Source: DATKZH01 sp964475955 (GTDB taxonomy: Bacteria; Planctomycetota; Planctomycetia; Pirellulales; Thermoguttaceae). From it: 21,031 bases of DNA. The translations under genes and the position numbers were made by a program. The notes under the pieces are model-generated. The model worked only from the letters and a program-made list of their open reading frames with translations, was not told where the DNA came from and did no database searches. Shown piece by piece: positions 1-6,130 of the stretch (position 1 is its first letter; every line of letters starts with the position of its first letter). The stretch spans positions 1 to 21,031 of the forward strand of contig CAYYZY010000140.1 of the NCBI GenBank assembly GCA_964475955.1, given 5' to 3'.

Positions 1-140
1 TTTCCCCGAAGAGTCGCCTGCCAGCGGGAGCACCACCCGCTCGGCACCATGCACAAGATCCGATTCGACACGTCCAAAGACAACGCCCCCATTGGAGGGC
101 CTCGCCACGTACCGGTTGGCCGAGGGCAGCATGTCCGGAG

Positions 141-269
141 GTCGGGGAATCGCTGAGCGGCAACGCCGTTCGGCCGACGACGATGGTCTCCACGCACGTT
201 TTCAACCGCGCCGGCCGTGGTGTTCGCAGCCCGGCCGACGGCCAAGCTCGCCCGGCCGGTGAGCGCTAG
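141..269 (+). pseudogene. C-terminal remnant of a tyrosine recombinase, integron-integrase-like
   Basis: The frame ending at the TAG at 267-269 reads VGESLSGNAVRP, then TTMVSTHVFNRAG, then RGVRSPADG. This follows the C-terminus of integron integrases and related tyrosine recombinases, which typically read like VQELLGHxDVxTTMIYTHV followed by a GVRSPxD tail. The residue at the catalytic tyrosine position (TMIYTH) is serine here, from a TCC codon that is one base from TAC, so the protein could not form the DNA-tyrosyl intermediate. There is also one extra residue before GNA, and the frame upstream of about 141 has no recognisable recombinase sequence. I read it as a decayed 3' end of an integrase that once served this island. 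The match is from memory of the motif, not from an alignment. Confidence 0.55.
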
Positions 270-398
270 GCAGAAACGGTCTATCACGCAGGGAACGCCC
301 TGACAATAGCACAACCACCTCCCACAATTCGAGTTACGACAATCGGCTGCCTGCGCATTAGGCCGCAAGTCAGCGGTCTACAGGTGATAGGCAGAAAC
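267..398. repeat. Pair of 11-bp direct repeats TAGGCAGAAAC
   Basis: TAGGCAGAAAC occurs at 267-277 and again at 388-398, 121 bp apart. After both copies the sequence continues in a similar way (CTATCAC and CTATAAC). The first copy starts on the stop codon of the recombinase remnant. The second lies 72 bp upstream of the first island gene. The position suggests an att-like or recombination remnant, but a chance repeat is possible. Confidence 0.4.
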
Positions 399-457
399 TT
401 CCTATAACCAAGTTCTGATTTCAATGATACGAAGACCTCAGATAAATAGCCACCAAC

Positions 458-463
458 GGAGGG
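458..463 (+). promoter_or_regulatory. Strong Shine-Dalgarno for the first island gene
   Basis: GGAGGG lies seven bases upstream of the ATG at 471. This fixes the start of the 611-aa gene. Confidence 0.7.
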
Positions 464-470
464 CAACAGA

Positions 471-2306
471 ATGAACGATCAATCGCAGAACTCTTCACCC
501 AAGCCAGAAGAGACCACGCAAATCCAACAACTCGCCAAGAAGCAAGATGCAGTGGAGAAGCGTCTACTGGGCGAGTTGTTCTTGGCGAGCAGCATCAATG
601 ACATTCTGTTATTTACCCAGGTCTACATATCCAACTACCTACCCCTATTCGCGTACGCCGTCCGACACTGCAAGACAGATGAAATCGCCTCGATGCTCAA
701 TACCAGCATCCTCATAGACCGCGTTCTCTACGCGAGAATGAATCGGATACTCAAGTCTCACGTCGAAAGTGATATCTCTGATTTCCTGCATGATAGGGAA
801 CTACCTCAATCCAGTATCGTACGCCTCTTGGACCGTCAAACTTCGTTAACCAAGGCATCGTTATCGTCGCAGTTGCTCTTCATGTCTTCGTTCGTGCGAA
901 GCGCACTGTTCTCCGTCTACTGCGACAGAAAGCTTTACCTCAACTACGGTATCGGCTGGAGCAATCTGCTTCTTCACTTCGTTGACAATCCACATTTGAG
1001 CTTCATGCTCGATGACGACACGCTGGAACAGGCTGAGCGCGAACTATCATTCATTGAGAAAGACCTGAAAGATCCCGGTGGTGCTCTAGAGCAGGAGATC
1101 AACCATTCCCTCGTGGCGATGCAACTGTGTTCAGCGGAAGACGCGAAAAGCATACCTAAGCACTTCGTTGGACTCAAGCTCGACTGGTTGAAGAGCAAGA
1201 GTCTGCTCTCATACTGTAGATTCCTGAAAACAAATGACGAGAAACACATTCATGATGCAATCCGGTACTCCGAAATACTGGTTGAGACGCTGTCGAGCCA
1301 TGATGTCGGCTATCATCCGTTGAGCTTCAGGGACAGGTTTTCTTTCCCCGGACCGTCACCGTTCATAAGAACCCTCATAGGAAAGACCAGCGACTATTCC
1401 AGGATCATTCGTCTTTTCAACTACATTGCCTATTTCGAGAATCCTGACAGGCGCTTTGTTCTTGTGTTCCCGACGAATCTTGCCTCATACCTCAGTTCGC
1501 AATCAACTCGCCCAAGACAGCAGCAACCTCTTCTTGACGACGAGGACTTCCTTCTCGAATGTCACGAGAAAGGCTGCTTTGCTTTCCTTGATCTTCTGAA
1601 CATCAATACCATAAGAGCGCCAAATGATACTGCCTTCTACCAACAGTGGATGCAGGTTCACAGCACGTTCATGACCTATGCCAAGGTCGGCCTATCCAGC
1701 GCATTTCTGCGTGACCAGTTGAAGCATTCCGCTTCAGCAGATTTCATTGCGAAGGAGTTCGAGAAGAAAGCTGACAGAACTAGCCTGTTCATCAACACGA
1801 TAGCTTTGACCGTAATCTGCGGCATCGACAACTATGCAGAAGCGAGAGGGCTTTTCGCGATACCTGCGTACGCGGCCACAACTATTCCGCTGGTGACGCA
1901 TATTGTTGTGAAGGCTATTTACCGCAGCGGTTATGAAAGCCTTATGCTTCAGCTAACATCAGAAAGTAATGATGAGAGTCTTCTTGGGGAGGCCGGAGAC
2001 GAGTACGAATCATTGCAGGAGTTGGAGAAGTCCCTTGAGTGCCTCGACGCGGCGTCTGAGGAGATGCTGGCCCTCATGAACTCGGATGTTCTAAAAGAGG
2101 TGAACGAGATCACCAGGGAGATTAGACAACTGATAAAGTCGACAAAGAGCATCGATGAGATCAACGCTAGGCTTGCGGAAATCTCAGCCTGCATTGATGA
2201 CTCTGAGGAATGGAGTGGGAGCCCGGCCGAGATAGAAAATGGGACTCCACCGAAGGACAGCGCCGACGAGAATCAGAACAAGGCAATCGACAGCGACAAG
2301 AAATAG
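471..2306 (+). CDS. Hypothetical 611-aa protein with two C-terminal membrane segments and a coiled coil
   Basis: I do not recognise this protein. It has no signal peptide and starts with a polar stretch rich in Gln and Lys. Residues 30 to about 430 look like a mostly alpha-helical soluble domain with no catalytic motif I can name. Two hydrophobic segments follow at about 437-455 and 462-484, separated by a short loop. Residues about 495-570 are rich in Glu, Leu, Ser and Lys in a heptad-like pattern and probably form a coiled coil, and the C-terminus is acidic and polar. The start is well supported by GGAGGG. Base composition is near half GC by eye, far below the GC-rich genes after 4300, which suggests acquisition by transfer. 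The next gene begins within about 60 bp, so the two probably form an operon. A membrane-anchored sensor or effector is possible but is inference only. Confidence 0.85.
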   Translation: MNDQSQNSSPKPEETTQIQQLAKKQDAVEKRLLGELFLASSINDILLFTQVYISNYLPLFAYAVRHCKTDEIASMLNTSILIDRVLYARMNRILKSHVESDISDFLHDRELPQSSIVRLLDRQTSLTKASLSSQLLFMSSFVRSALFSVYCDRKLYLNYGIGWSNLLLHFVDNPHLSFMLDDDTLEQAERELSFIEKDLKDPGGALEQEINHSLVAMQLCSAEDAKSIPKHFVGLKLDWLKSKSLLSYCRFLKTNDEKHIHDAIRYSEILVETLSSHDVGYHPLSFRDRFSFPGPSPFIRTLIGKTSDYSRIIRLFNYIAYFENPDRRFVLVFPTNLASYLSSQSTRPRQQQPLLDDEDFLLECHEKGCFAFLDLLNINTIRAPNDTAFYQQWMQVHSTFMTYAKVGLSSAFLRDQLKHSASADFIAKEFEKKADRTSLFINTIALTVICGIDNYAEARGLFAIPAYAATTIPLVTHIVVKAIYRSGYESLMLQLTSESNDESLLGEAGDEYESLQELEKSLECLDAASEEMLALMNSDVLKEVNEITREIRQLIKSTKSIDEINARLAEISACIDDSEEWSGSPAEIENGTPPKDSADENQNKAIDSDKK

Positions 2307-2368
2307 CCGCGCTTCGCACGGATATTTCTTGCGCGTCATTGCCGACCTTATACGTCAAGGGCAACCTA

Positions 2369-3475
2369 GTGGTGTTTGGAGACGACGAAAAGACATATCT
2401 CGATCGTGCCGATTTCATCCCGATGGATTCGGTGGACAGCTTTGTATTGGAGCGTGCCCCCGACTTCGTCGACTATCTTTTCTTTCACAACGTTCTCGAT
2501 AAGTTCTGCTGGCTCATCCGGCTTCATTACGCGGATCGCACGACGGTCAAAAGAAAGCGGTATCGGCTGGATACCCTATTTCAGAGATTTCTACTGTCGG
2601 CTCGATTCAACACCGGCAAAGCGGCTAGATGTCAGCCTGATCTGAATGATGATCAACTCGCAAAGCTCGAATACCACTTGACTAAGGGTTGGCTGAATGA
2701 GCTTGTACGGAGCGACCCGCTGCATCCTGATATGGTTCAATTCGGAACGAACTTGCAGGCGTGGCCTGGCCCGGGATCAGGTGGACTGGCAAGCTGGAAC
2801 GTCGTTCAAAGCTACTATGCGTTCTATGAATTTGCGTCCTGCATTGCCGCGTCAATCAAGCCAGATTTGGACACCCGCGGCCATAAGGCGGTTGGAAGGG
2901 AGTTCGCCAGCCACACTCTGGGTGCCGGAAAGGAACGACTGTTGTTCTATCCCTTCACCCTAACAAGTGGCACACGAAAGTTTCCCGATCACCCGGCATT
3001 TACCAAATATCACTATGCAACCTACCCCCGCGAACCCGGAAGAGGGATCGACGAGCTAGAGAAGGAGGTGCAGAAGGCGCTATGTCTTATGGGTGGTCGC
3101 AGCAAGAGCTCGATATTCGACCTTATGTACGAGCTTCGGCTGTGGGCTAATTACACTGGCGTGGCATCCTTGATGACGCTTAGTGACGGTGGGTATCAGA
3201 AGTTCCTAATGAGAAACCTTGGTGCTCTGATTTACTTCATCGCCGGAATGGCAGAGCTGGCATATTCGTCGGCTGCGGGGTCGGGAAAGTATATGGGTGC
3301 GCTGAAGCGCTTTTCACTTGACTTCATTGACAAGCATGAGCGTTTCGCTCGGCACAAGTACCTCATCCCTAGCTATGTAAGATTGAGGTCGTACAAGCAC
3401 CTCGGAATCCTGGATGCCCCAGTGGGTTTCATAATTCCCGAACAAATGGATCCCATTGAATTTATTGACGTATAA
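2369..3475 (+). CDS. Hypothetical helical protein of about 368 aa, second gene of the island module
   Basis: I do not recognise this protein. The open frame extends back to an ATG at 2210, but that would overlap the upstream gene by 97 bp and add an Arg-rich stretch typical of out-of-frame reading. I therefore prefer the GTG at 2369, which has AGGG upstream; a TTG at 2339 is an alternative. The mature part looks alpha-helical. It contains WNVVQSYYAFYEFASCIAAS followed by RGHKAVGREF, and later YELRLWANY. These weakly resemble helix patterns of HEPN-type domains, and RFARHK near the C-terminus could be read as an R-x3-H, but I cannot claim a HEPN RNase from this. GC is low, like its neighbour, and a long hairpin begins right after the stop. 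Together these suggest a two-gene transcription unit. Confidence 0.75.
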   Translation: MVFGDDEKTYLDRADFIPMDSVDSFVLERAPDFVDYLFFHNVLDKFCWLIRLHYADRTTVKRKRYRLDTLFQRFLLSARFNTGKAARCQPDLNDDQLAKLEYHLTKGWLNELVRSDPLHPDMVQFGTNLQAWPGPGSGGLASWNVVQSYYAFYEFASCIAASIKPDLDTRGHKAVGREFASHTLGAGKERLLFYPFTLTSGTRKFPDHPAFTKYHYATYPREPGRGIDELEKEVQKALCLMGGRSKSSIFDLMYELRLWANYTGVASLMTLSDGGYQKFLMRNLGALIYFIAGMAELAYSSAAGSGKYMGALKRFSLDFIDKHERFARHKYLIPSYVRLRSYKHLGILDAPVGFIIPEQMDPIEFIDV

Positions 3476-3529
3476 CTTCTTGAGGATTGCAGTTCGCGCA
3501 GCCGAAGCTGCAATCCTGTGTTCAAGAAG
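3476..3529 (+). terminator. Long hairpin directly after the two-gene island module
   Basis: AGGATTGCAG (3483-3492) pairs perfectly with CTGCAATCCT (3508-3517). Outside these, CTTCTTG (3476-3482) pairs with CAAGAAG (3523-3529), leaving a five-base bulge on the 3' side only. The hairpin begins one base after the stop codon. No T-run follows, so it may be a factor-independent stop or an RNA-stabilising structure, or a recombination site, instead of a textbook intrinsic terminator. Confidence 0.55.
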
Positions 3530-3798
3530 CCCGGGGGCGTAAGGGGTGGGGTTGGCGGTATGGGGAACGGTTCGCGGAAGACGGCCGGTGGGAGTCTAGG
3601 CGACGAGGTGGTTGGGAGTCCCGGGGGTGGCTGCCGCGGGATTGTGGCGGGGATCGGCCGATGAGAATGGCCGTGATCGGTCGAGGGGAGACGGACGTCT
3701 AGGCGAAGTGGCCCAAGCTTGCGGCACGGCGCGCACGCGTAGCGATCTTCGCCTCAGGGGAAGTGGAAAGCGAGGGCCCGGTGACCGTTGCGATCGTG
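3530..3798. other. Noncoding flank between island hairpin and IS91 remnant
   Basis: I see no convincing gene here. The GC content rises sharply compared with 471-3475. Since the transposase remnant is on the minus strand, this stretch would be the original sequence downstream of the transposase, where an IS91 element carries its oriIS end. I cannot identify that end with confidence. Confidence 0.4.
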
Positions 3799-4071
3799 TC
3801 ATGAGGCGGCCCTCCCGATGGGCGGCGCCCGGGCGGTGAAGCCTCGCTCGGCCGCGACGAAGCCGACGATCGCCACCGGGCCCCCGCAGGCCGGGCAGCG
3901 AATTGGCGGCGAGGAGCCGGCATGCGGCTGCCGGGCAAGCAGCAGGAAGGTCCGTTGGTAGTGCAACGCGACGACCCAGCGCACCGACTCGATGGCCTGC
4001 TTCGCATTCGGGCTGGCGAACCCGTAATGCCGCACTTTCTGGAACCCGGTGGGCAGGACGTGCTGCAGTAC
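3799..4071 (-). pseudogene. C-terminal fragment of an IS91-family transposase
   Basis: Reading the minus strand from about 4071 gives LQHVLPTGFQKVRHYGF, then ASPNAKQAIESVRW, then a C-terminal zinc-ribbon-like CPACGG. The run from HVLP through RHYGF is the conserved stretch after the catalytic region of IS91-type (Y1/Y2 HUH, rolling-circle) transposases. Only the last 90 or so residues remain. The HUH motif and catalytic tyrosines that should precede them are missing. The fragment is cut off exactly where a palindromic element begins at 4073, and the far side of that element does not continue the transposase. The element is therefore dead, and the fragment marks the border of the accessory island. 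Confidence 0.7.
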
Positions 4072-4072
4072 C

Positions 4073-4142
4073 GTAGGTCAGGCTCTGCCTGACATCGGCC
4101 GAGTCCACGGGACTGCCAGGCGTGAGGCACAGCCTGACCTAC
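4073..4142. repeat. 70-bp palindromic MITE-like element
   Basis: The element starts with GTAGGTCAGGCTCTGCC at 4073 and ends with GGCACAGCCTGACCTAC at 4142. The two 21-bp terminal arms are inverted copies with two mismatches, around a 28-bp centre that itself holds a small GTCC/GGAC inverted repeat. It has no coding capacity. It abuts the truncated IS91 transposase, which suggests that it inserted there or marked the breakpoint. Similar short palindromes are common between genes in planctomycetes. Confidence 0.6.
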
Positions 4143-4328
4143 TTGGCTTCTGGCGGTGGAGCCTTCCATGTCCAAACGCAACAGAGGTAGTGGCGAGCAA
4201 TTGCGAACAAGACAAATCCAGCGTACGCGGTAAACCGCGCCGCTGATTTTCGTCGTTCAGGTGCCCCACGGGGGTTGGGTGCCGGGCACGTTGGAAACGA
4301 GCGCCACGGGGGTTGGCGGCCGGCCGGC
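4143..4328. other. Noncoding stretch with REP-like GGCACGTTGGAAACG motif
   Basis: I see no gene here. Near 4261-4314 the phrase CCACGGGGGTTGG appears twice, around GTGCCGGGCACGTTGGAAAC at 4279-4298. That last phrase recurs exactly near 20802, where it continues into a full palindrome. This copy lacks the second arm. Confidence 0.5.
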
Positions 4329-4988
4329 TCAGTGGGGGTGGAGGCGGGCTGCGAGCCGGGCCAGGTCGGGGCGGCCGGAGAGTTGGGCCGTGAGGTGGCG
4401 GCCGAGGAAGAGGTGGCCGCCGTCGGCCAGGAGCCCCACCCGGTCGTGAACCCGGACCTCCACGCGCGCCTCGCTCGTGCCCGCCTCGGCGTTCTCCTCC
4501 CCGTACCGTTCGACCAATTGCCCGAAGGTGAAGCACTCCGGCCCGCAGTGGATGGGCGCGTCGTCGAGGGACTGCGGCCCGGTCTTCTCGTCGACCCACC
4601 CGGCCGAGACGTAATAGGTGCCCGGGTAGCGGCCGAACTGCTCGCGGTAGGCGGCGTCGGAGCCGAGGAACAGGGCGATGCAGTCGTTCACGCGGGGGAC
4701 GGCCAGGGCGACGTTGCGCGCGTGGATGCCCACGGTACCCAGGCCGCACACGCCGTACCCGACCACGATGCGCCGGCCGCGAAACCGAGCCGACGCCTGG
4801 TCGATGCGCTGTTGGAGCCGGCGCCTCAACTCGTCGGGCCGCGCGTGCAGTCCGCCGGGGAGGAACTCCATGGTCGTCTCTACCGGCAGCCGTTCGGCCA
4901 CGTGCCGCAGATCGTGCGCCAGCACGCCGCAGGCGATGATGTGGACGGACTCACCGGGTTGGTGGGTTGGATCAGTCATGGGCGGCAT
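4329..4988 (-). CDS. DUF1638 family protein
   Basis: This 219-aa protein matches the DUF1638 pattern: an N-terminal HIIACGVLA, then FLPGGLHARPDELRRRL, then VVGYGVCGLGTVGI at about 74-87, DCIALFLGS, and PGTYYVSAGWVDE at about 121-134. Conserved Cys and His residues (C20, the Cys of YGVCG, the Cys of NDCIALF and the Cys pair of HCGPECFT) suggest metal or corrinoid chemistry. DUF1638 proteins often sit with methyltransferase and corrinoid genes, but no such partner is present here, so the role remains unknown. The C-terminal 50 residues are less conserved in feel. An ATG three codons downstream (4979) is an equally good start, and neither has a clear ribosome binding site. It is the last gene of a minus-strand series, downstream of an ABC ATPase. 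Confidence 0.8.
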   Translation of the reverse strand: MPPMTDPTHQPGESVHIIACGVLAHDLRHVAERLPVETTMEFLPGGLHARPDELRRRLQQRIDQASARFRGRRIVVGYGVCGLGTVGIHARNVALAVPRVNDCIALFLGSDAAYREQFGRYPGTYYVSAGWVDEKTGPQSLDDAPIHCGPECFTFGQLVERYGEENAEAGTSEARVEVRVHDRVGLLADGGHLFLGRHLTAQLSGRPDLARLAARLHPH

Positions 4989-5051
4989 CAGAAGGCAGAA
5001 CGCGGCTCCCGTCGGCCCGTCTCAATCGGCCACGGCGACCGACGATTTCCA

Positions 5052-5978
5052 TCACGCCGTGATTCCCTTCGTGAGCGCCATGAAGGCCGTTTCCAGGTTG
5101 ATCTCGTCTTCCTTGAACTTGGTGAGCTTGTAGCCGGCCTGGACGAGTAGGCTGGGCAGGTCGCTGTAGTCTTCCACGCCTTTGGCGAGCGTGGTGTACA
5201 GGCAGCCGTCGCGGATTTCGACCGAGTCGACCAGGTCGTGGGTTTCGAGCAGTCTGGCGGCGGCGTCCGAATCGCCGACGACGCCGATCTGGAGCACGGG
5301 CTGCTGGCGGACGCGCCGCATCACCTCGGCCACCTCGGCCGAGACCTGGAGCTTGCCCTTCTCGATGATCCCCACCTTGTTGCACACGTCGGCCAGTTCG
5401 GGCAGGATGTGGCTGGAGACCATGATCGTTTTGCCCTGGGCACGAAGCTCCTTGAGCAACTGCCGGATCTCGATCCGCGCGCGCGGGTCCAGCCCGCTGG
5501 CCGGCTCGTCGAGGATCAGCACTTGGGGGTCGTGCAGGAGCACCCGGGCGAGCCCCAGGCGCTGCGTCATGCCGCGGGAGAGGCTGGTCACCAGGGCGTG
5601 GCGCTTGTAGCCCAGGTCGACCAGCTCGAGCATCTCGTCGCACACCTTGCGGCGCTTGGGGCCCTTGATGCGGTAGCAGGCGGCGAAGAACTCGAGGTAC
5701 TCGATCACCTTCATGTCGTCGTAGACGCCGAAGAAGTCGGGCATGAAGCCGACCAGGCGGCGGATCTCCTTGGCGTGCGTGTAGATCGAGCGGTCGCACA
5801 CGTAGGCTTCCCCCCAGCTCGGCTGCAACAGCGTGGCCAGGATGCGCATCGTCGTGGTCTTGCCCGACCCGTTGGGCCCGATGTAGCCGAACAGGTCACC
5901 CTCGTCCAACTCCAGCGTGAGATGGTCGATGGCTCGAAGCTCGCCGTACGCTTTCGTCAGGTCTTGTGTCTTGATCAC
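5052..5978 (-). CDS. ABC transporter ATP-binding protein
   Basis: This is the nucleotide-binding subunit of an ABC exporter of the CcmA/NatA type, 308 aa from the GTG at 5978. It shows Walker A GPNGSGKTTT at about 35-44, the Q-loop region before MPDFFGVYDDM, the signature LSRGMTQRLGLAR at about 132-144, Walker B VLILDEPASGLD at about 151-162, and the H-loop SSH near 186. A C-terminal regulatory tail of about 80 residues follows. The open frame continues upstream to 6092, but that extra part is repeat-derived sequence and does not look like protein, so I start at the GTG just before the usual IKTQDLTKAYG beginning. No six-helix permease lies next to it. The neighbour upstream is a 741-aa two-TM protein. 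The permease may lie elsewhere, or the neighbour may be an accessory part. Confidence 0.9.
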   Translation of the reverse strand: MIKTQDLTKAYGELRAIDHLTLELDEGDLFGYIGPNGSGKTTTMRILATLLQPSWGEAYVCDRSIYTHAKEIRRLVGFMPDFFGVYDDMKVIEYLEFFAACYRIKGPKRRKVCDEMLELVDLGYKRHALVTSLSRGMTQRLGLARVLLHDPQVLILDEPASGLDPRARIEIRQLLKELRAQGKTIMVSSHILPELADVCNKVGIIEKGKLQVSAEVAEVMRRVRQQPVLQIGVVGDSDAAARLLETHDLVDSVEIRDGCLYTTLAKGVEDYSDLPSLLVQAGYKLTKFKEDEINLETAFMALTKGITA

Positions 5979-6130
5979 GATCGGTTGTGCCGCCCACTGA
6001 AGGTTCGTCTTCCACGCCCCGGTCGACCCGGCGCCCGGCAAAAAACTCGTCCGTCCGGTCCCACGCCCTTCGTGCCTCAGGGCGTGCCACACCCACGACT
6101 CCCCGCTCCCGACTCCCTGCTCCCTGCTCC
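5979..6130. repeat. Intergenic hairpin and degenerate ACTCCCT repeats
   Basis: CACGCCCT (6062-6069) pairs with AGGGCGTG (6079-6086) around a nine-base loop. From 6098 a degenerate run of ACTCCCT-like heptamers continues into the last codons of the upstream gene (to about 6135). The same heptamer forms a clean array at the window end. Confidence 0.5.

Noticed and set aside
2210..2368. Extended N-terminus for the second island gene from the ATG at 2210
   Set aside because: It would overlap the upstream gene by 97 bp, and its Arg-rich sequence looks like an out-of-frame reading. The GAGGA before the ATG keeps it possible but less likely.
3476..3529. Integron attC site
   Set aside because: The hairpin lacks a GTTRRRY box and a symmetrical central spacer, so it does not meet the attC pattern despite the nearby integrase remnant.
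3596..4181. Two further minus-strand frames of 160-170 codons
   Set aside because: Only the frame with HVLP...RHYGF shows transposase similarity. The others are rich in Arg, Pro and Ser with no motif.
4275..5150. 291-codon + strand open frame
   Set aside because: It lies opposite the DUF1638 and ABC ATPase genes and has the usual shadow composition of GC-rich antisense frames.
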